The position numbers and the translations under genes are program-made. From Nitrososphaerota archaeon (GTDB lineage Archaea > Thermoproteota > Nitrososphaeria_A > Caldarchaeales > JAVZCJ01), in contig JAVZCJ010000006.1 in the NCBI GenBank assembly GCA_038874475.1, forward strand, positions 1 through 64,000: a stretch of 64,000 nt of DNA. The letters are read 5' to 3'. Numbering within the stretch: the first letter of the stretch is position 1; each line of letters opens with the position of its first letter. Positions 61,338 to 64,000 of this stretch are shown here, piece by piece. The notes beneath the pieces were generated by a model that saw only the letters and a list, made by a program, of their open reading frames with translations, searched no databases and was not told the DNA's origin.

Positions 61338-62165
61338 TTATTTTGTAATAAAATTCAATAATGCTCCTATAACACCTAAAATACTTCCTATAATAAAACC
61401 TCCTCCTATAGTTAAACTTGCAAAAGAAAAAATCATAATCATTAATCCTCCAGAAATTTCTCCTTTAGGCTTAAGAGATAAAAATGCTCCTATAGCGATA
61501 ATAAAGCTACAAATTGCACTAATTAATGCTAAATAATTTTTTTCTAAAAATAGAAAAATTGAAAAAATTGGAAATATATTTAATGATAGTGCCCATGAAA
61601 ATGCATTACCAAGTATTAAAAAAGCTGCTATGATTGAGATAAAGAAACTAATAAGATTTTTTTTATCATTTTCTATAGAATTAATAGAAGAAATTTCTTT
61701 AATTATATTATGATAATCGTTTTGACAAAGTATTAAATCTTCATAATTTTTTGCACATTCTTCACATAAGGGTTTTGAACAAATATCGCATTCTTTATTA
61801 GCTTTTCTTGATGGATGGAATGCGCAAAATAAATTTTCTTTAATATTTCTTGTTTTTCCTTCACCTTTTATTTCCATAATTTTTTTAATCTCTTTTTCCA
61901 AATTATTTTCTTTAATTCTTTTAATTAAAGTTTCTAAAAATTCAGAATCTAAATCTATTTTTTCAATATCAGAAACATTTTTTTCTTGAATTTTAAATTC
62001 TGAAAAAGGAAAACCACAATTTGGACAATGGACTATTATTTCTTTACAAAAAGGACATAAAAGATTATTTTTATAATCTTTAAGCATTTTTTCAAAAGAA
62101 GGGAGTAATTTTCCGCAATTATTGCAAAATTTTAAATCAAAGCCGCATTTAGGACATTTAACCAT
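61338..62165 (-). CDS. Zinc-ribbon and B-box zinc-finger membrane protein
   Basis: The 275-aa protein has VKCPKCGFDLKFCNNCGKLL, LCPFCKEIIVHCPNCGFPF, then CAFHPSRKANKECDICSKPL and CEECAKNYEDLILCQNDYH (a B-box-like C/H cluster). About four membrane helices occupy residues 165-272. The cytosolic zinc domain and membrane anchor suggest a scaffold or regulator. The function is unknown; it sits 64 nt before hypC on the same strand without clear linkage. Confidence 0.6.
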   Translation of the reverse strand: MVKCPKCGFDLKFCNNCGKLLPSFEKMLKDYKNNLLCPFCKEIIVHCPNCGFPFSEFKIQEKNVSDIEKIDLDSEFLETLIKRIKENNLEKEIKKIMEIKGEGKTRNIKENLFCAFHPSRKANKECDICSKPLCEECAKNYEDLILCQNDYHNIIKEISSINSIENDKKNLISFFISIIAAFLILGNAFSWALSLNIFPIFSIFLFLEKNYLALISAICSFIIAIGAFLSLKPKGEISGGLMIMIFSFASLTIGGGFIIGSILGVIGALLNFITK

Positions 62166-62287
62166 TCAACCACCTAATAATCGAGGAAAACCTCTATGTT
62201 TTTTTTAAATAATTAGAGATTATAGTAAGAAAAAGAATTTCTATTCTATATTTATATGTATTTATATAAAAAATTTAAGCTATAACT

Positions 62288-64000
62288 CTATTTTAATATT
62301 ATGAGTTGCTCTTTAGTATCTATATAGCCTAATTCTTTTAAGATATCTATACAATACCAGAAAGTAGCTCTATCAAGTGGTACTTCTTTTATAAGATTTT
62401 CTATTTTAACGGATCCTCCATTAGCTAATATTCTTTTTATTATTTGAAGCATAGGTTCTTTTAATCTACTGAAAATCTCCATAGCTTCTTCTCTTCTAGG
62501 AGATATTTCAAATTCAGCAATTACTTCTTTAGGCTTAGCTCTAATCCTTTCTAATATTGCTTCAGGATTAATGTAATATTCTGTAACTATTTTAGCTACT
62601 TCTTTTACACTTCTAATATTCTTTTGTAACATCCATCTTATTACTTCTTTTCTCCTTTCCATTTCTTCTAATACTTCTTCTTTGCTCTTTCCCAATCTAT
62701 AAGCTATTTTTTCTAAAAGCTTGCTTTTTTCTACAAAGTTTTTAAAATTATCTTCAGCAGGATTCCATTCAAAAACTTTCAAATAATTATTATAATCTAT
62801 TACTTCCCATACATTTCTAACTCTTCTTCCAATTTCTCTTCCATCTTTGCTAACTGTAAGACGGACTCTTTCTACCAAAAGCATGGCATTCATTAATGGA
62901 ATGTATGCTTCAGCAATATTCATAGGTTTGCTTACAAGTCGCTTAATAGCATAATCTACACTTTCAGCATGTAAAGTAGACATTCCTCCATGTCCTGTTG
63001 CAAGTGCTTGGAATAGAACGAAAGCTTCTTCTCCTCTAATTTCTCCAACTATAAGATAATCTGGTCTATATCTAAGGCTTGTTTTTACTAAATCATAAAG
63101 TGTTACTTCTCCAATCTTTACTTCTGAAACTCCATAGCTTTCTCTACTAATGAATTGAACCCAGTTTTCATGTGGAAGTTTTAATTCTGCAGTTTCCTCA
63201 ACTGTAACAATTTTCATTCCAGGCTTTATAAGACATGCTAATGCATTTAATAAAGTTGTTTTTCCACTTCCAGTTCCACCAATAACAATAAGGCTATTCC
63301 TATGTTCAAGCAAAATCCAGAAGTATGCAGCAATGTCTTCATTGATTGTTCCTCCTTTTATTAAATCTATTATAGAGAAAGGTTCTTCACGGAATTTTCT
63401 AATTGTGAATGTGCTTCCTTTTGGAGAAATTTCTTCTCTAAATGTTACTGCTAATCTATGCTTTCCTTGAATCATTGCATCTACAATTGGAAAAGCAGAA
63501 GAAACATGCTTTCCAGCTTTATGAGCAAGTTTAATAATATAATCATCTAATGTTTCTCTATCAAGGAACATAACATTTGTTGGAATGCTTTCATAATCTC
63601 TATGCCATATATATACTGGAACATTTATTCCATCGCAACTAATATCTTCAATATTAGGATCTTCCATAAGAGCATTCAATGGTCCATATCCAAGCATATC
63701 TCTTTCTAAATAATAAAGCAAAGTAGGCCAAGAATCTTCATGAAGCTTTTTAAAAGCTTTTTTGTATTTTCTAACTACATCTTCAGCAGCTTTTATGATT
63801 GCTTTTTTTATTTCTTCATCGCTTTCTACTTCTGGAGGTGCAAGTTCCTTTGTAAGAATATCTAAAATTTTTGAATATGCTTCTTTTTCTTCTTCTGATA
63901 AAAGGATTTCATCTATAAAATATATTGGTCCTGAACCTTTTTCAGGGGGTCTTGCAATGACTATTTTTACGTATGGTTCTTTAATCCAATATTCTGTTAA
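62288..64000 (-). CDS. Type IV pilus/secretion ATPase, 5' end outside window
   Basis: The open frame runs to the window edge (571 codons seen). It shows MLGYGPLNALMEDPNIEDIS and CDGINVPVYIWHRDYESIP in the N-domain, VIGGTGSGKTTLLNALACLI (Walker A), VTVEETAELKLPHENWVQFI, SLRYRPDYLIVGEIRGEEAF (Walker B) and ALATGHGGMSTLHAESVDYA (His box). The ~130-residue C-terminal extension contains a winged-helix-like end (LDRATFWYCIDILKELGYID). This extension is absent from the ATPase at 36820. It is probably a second pilus or archaellum-like motor. Confidence 0.92.
   Translation of the reverse strand, partial: LTEYWIKEPYVKIVIARPPEKGSGPIYFIDEILLSEEEKEAYSKILDILTKELAPPEVESDEEIKKAIIKAAEDVVRKYKKAFKKLHEDSWPTLLYYLERDMLGYGPLNALMEDPNIEDISCDGINVPVYIWHRDYESIPTNVMFLDRETLDDYIIKLAHKAGKHVSSAFPIVDAMIQGKHRLAVTFREEISPKGSTFTIRKFREEPFSIIDLIKGGTINEDIAAYFWILLEHRNSLIVIGGTGSGKTTLLNALACLIKPGMKIVTVEETAELKLPHENWVQFISRESYGVSEVKIGEVTLYDLVKTSLRYRPDYLIVGEIRGEEAFVLFQALATGHGGMSTLHAESVDYAIKRLVSKPMNIAEAYIPLMNAMLLVERVRLTVSKDGREIGRRVRNVWEVIDYNNYLKVFEWNPAEDNFKNFVEKSKLLEKIAYRLGKSKEEVLEEMERRKEVIRWMLQKNIRSVKEVAKIVTEYYINPEAILERIRAKPKEVIAEFEISPRREEAMEIFSRLKEPMLQIIKRILANGGSVKIENLIKEVPLDRATFWYCIDILKELGYIDTKEQLIILK

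Noticed and set aside
1-64000. CRISPR array
   Set aside because: No regularly spaced repeats of 24-40 bp were seen; the repeats found are two-copy duplications or short tandem AT repeats.

Overview
The window reads as chromosomal DNA of an AT-rich archaeon, most likely a member of the Thermoproteota (TACK group). The evidence is a PolB1-type DNA polymerase, two tRNA genes with tiny introns (one in the D-loop), a diphthine synthase, CTP-dependent riboflavin kinase with archaeal FAD synthetase, archaeal type IV pilin and secretion-ATPase genes, a four-subunit pyruvate:ferredoxin oxidoreductase and many TTG starts. The ferredoxin oxidoreductase and HypCDE suggest an anaerobe, possibly using a [NiFe] hydrogenase; no structural hydrogenase gene is in view. 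I cannot name the species.

Layout. 0-2 kb: three minus-strand genes for a pilin-like protein and exported proteins, the last cut by the window edge. 2-3 kb: a small inverted-repeat element, tRNA-Ala and broken HerA-like ATPase fragments. 3-9 kb: the dTDP-rhamnose pathway (rmlBCD, then rmlA) interrupted by an aspartyl-protease-like gene, a DUF433/PIN-like toxin-antitoxin pair and many gene fragments. 9-18 kb: a visibly less AT-rich island of surface-glycan genes (nucleotide-sugar dehydrogenase, two methyltransferases, GT4 and GT2 glycosyltransferases, a large membrane glycosyltransferase), ending in gene remnants. 18-32 kb: more GT2 enzymes, broken toxin-antitoxin genes, and an apparent polysaccharide operon (sugar-1-P nucleotidyltransferase, processive GT2, exported DUF3131 protein, polytopic membrane protein). 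The operon lies between two ~525-bp direct repeats carrying the same 130-aa gene. Then come a DapA-family aldolase, ThiL and a dolichyl-phosphate glycosyltransferase.

32-64 kb is mostly housekeeping. It holds tRNA-Thr, two NSUN-type RNA methyltransferases and a PUA protein. A glycosyltransferase/TIM-barrel fusion is followed by a pilus module (pilin, ATPase, double TadC-like membrane protein, exported partner). Next are agmatinase, porGDAB with a LAGLIDADG intein inside porB, PolB1, an Lrp regulator, a dolichol-kinase-like protein, a zinc ribbon and DUF99. They are followed by a sugar-nucleotide transferase, a DphB-DUF357 fusion, FAD synthetase, riboflavin kinase, endonuclease V, a structured probable RNA, a PD-(D/E)XK protein (DUF3782), hypE-hypD-hypC, a zinc-finger membrane protein and a second secretion ATPase cut by the window edge.

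Taken together, the first half is a surface-glycosylation and surface-appendage region being actively rearranged: duplicated 3' ends, truncated genes, dead toxin-antitoxin modules. The second half is stable core genome. The most unusual items are the 14-nt D-loop tRNA intron, the porB intein, the 57.4-57.7 kb structured RNA candidate beside a nuclease-like gene, the DphB-DUF357 fusion, the glycosyltransferase/TIM-barrel fusion, and the shared 3'-end cassette that gives unrelated proteins the same C-terminal tail.
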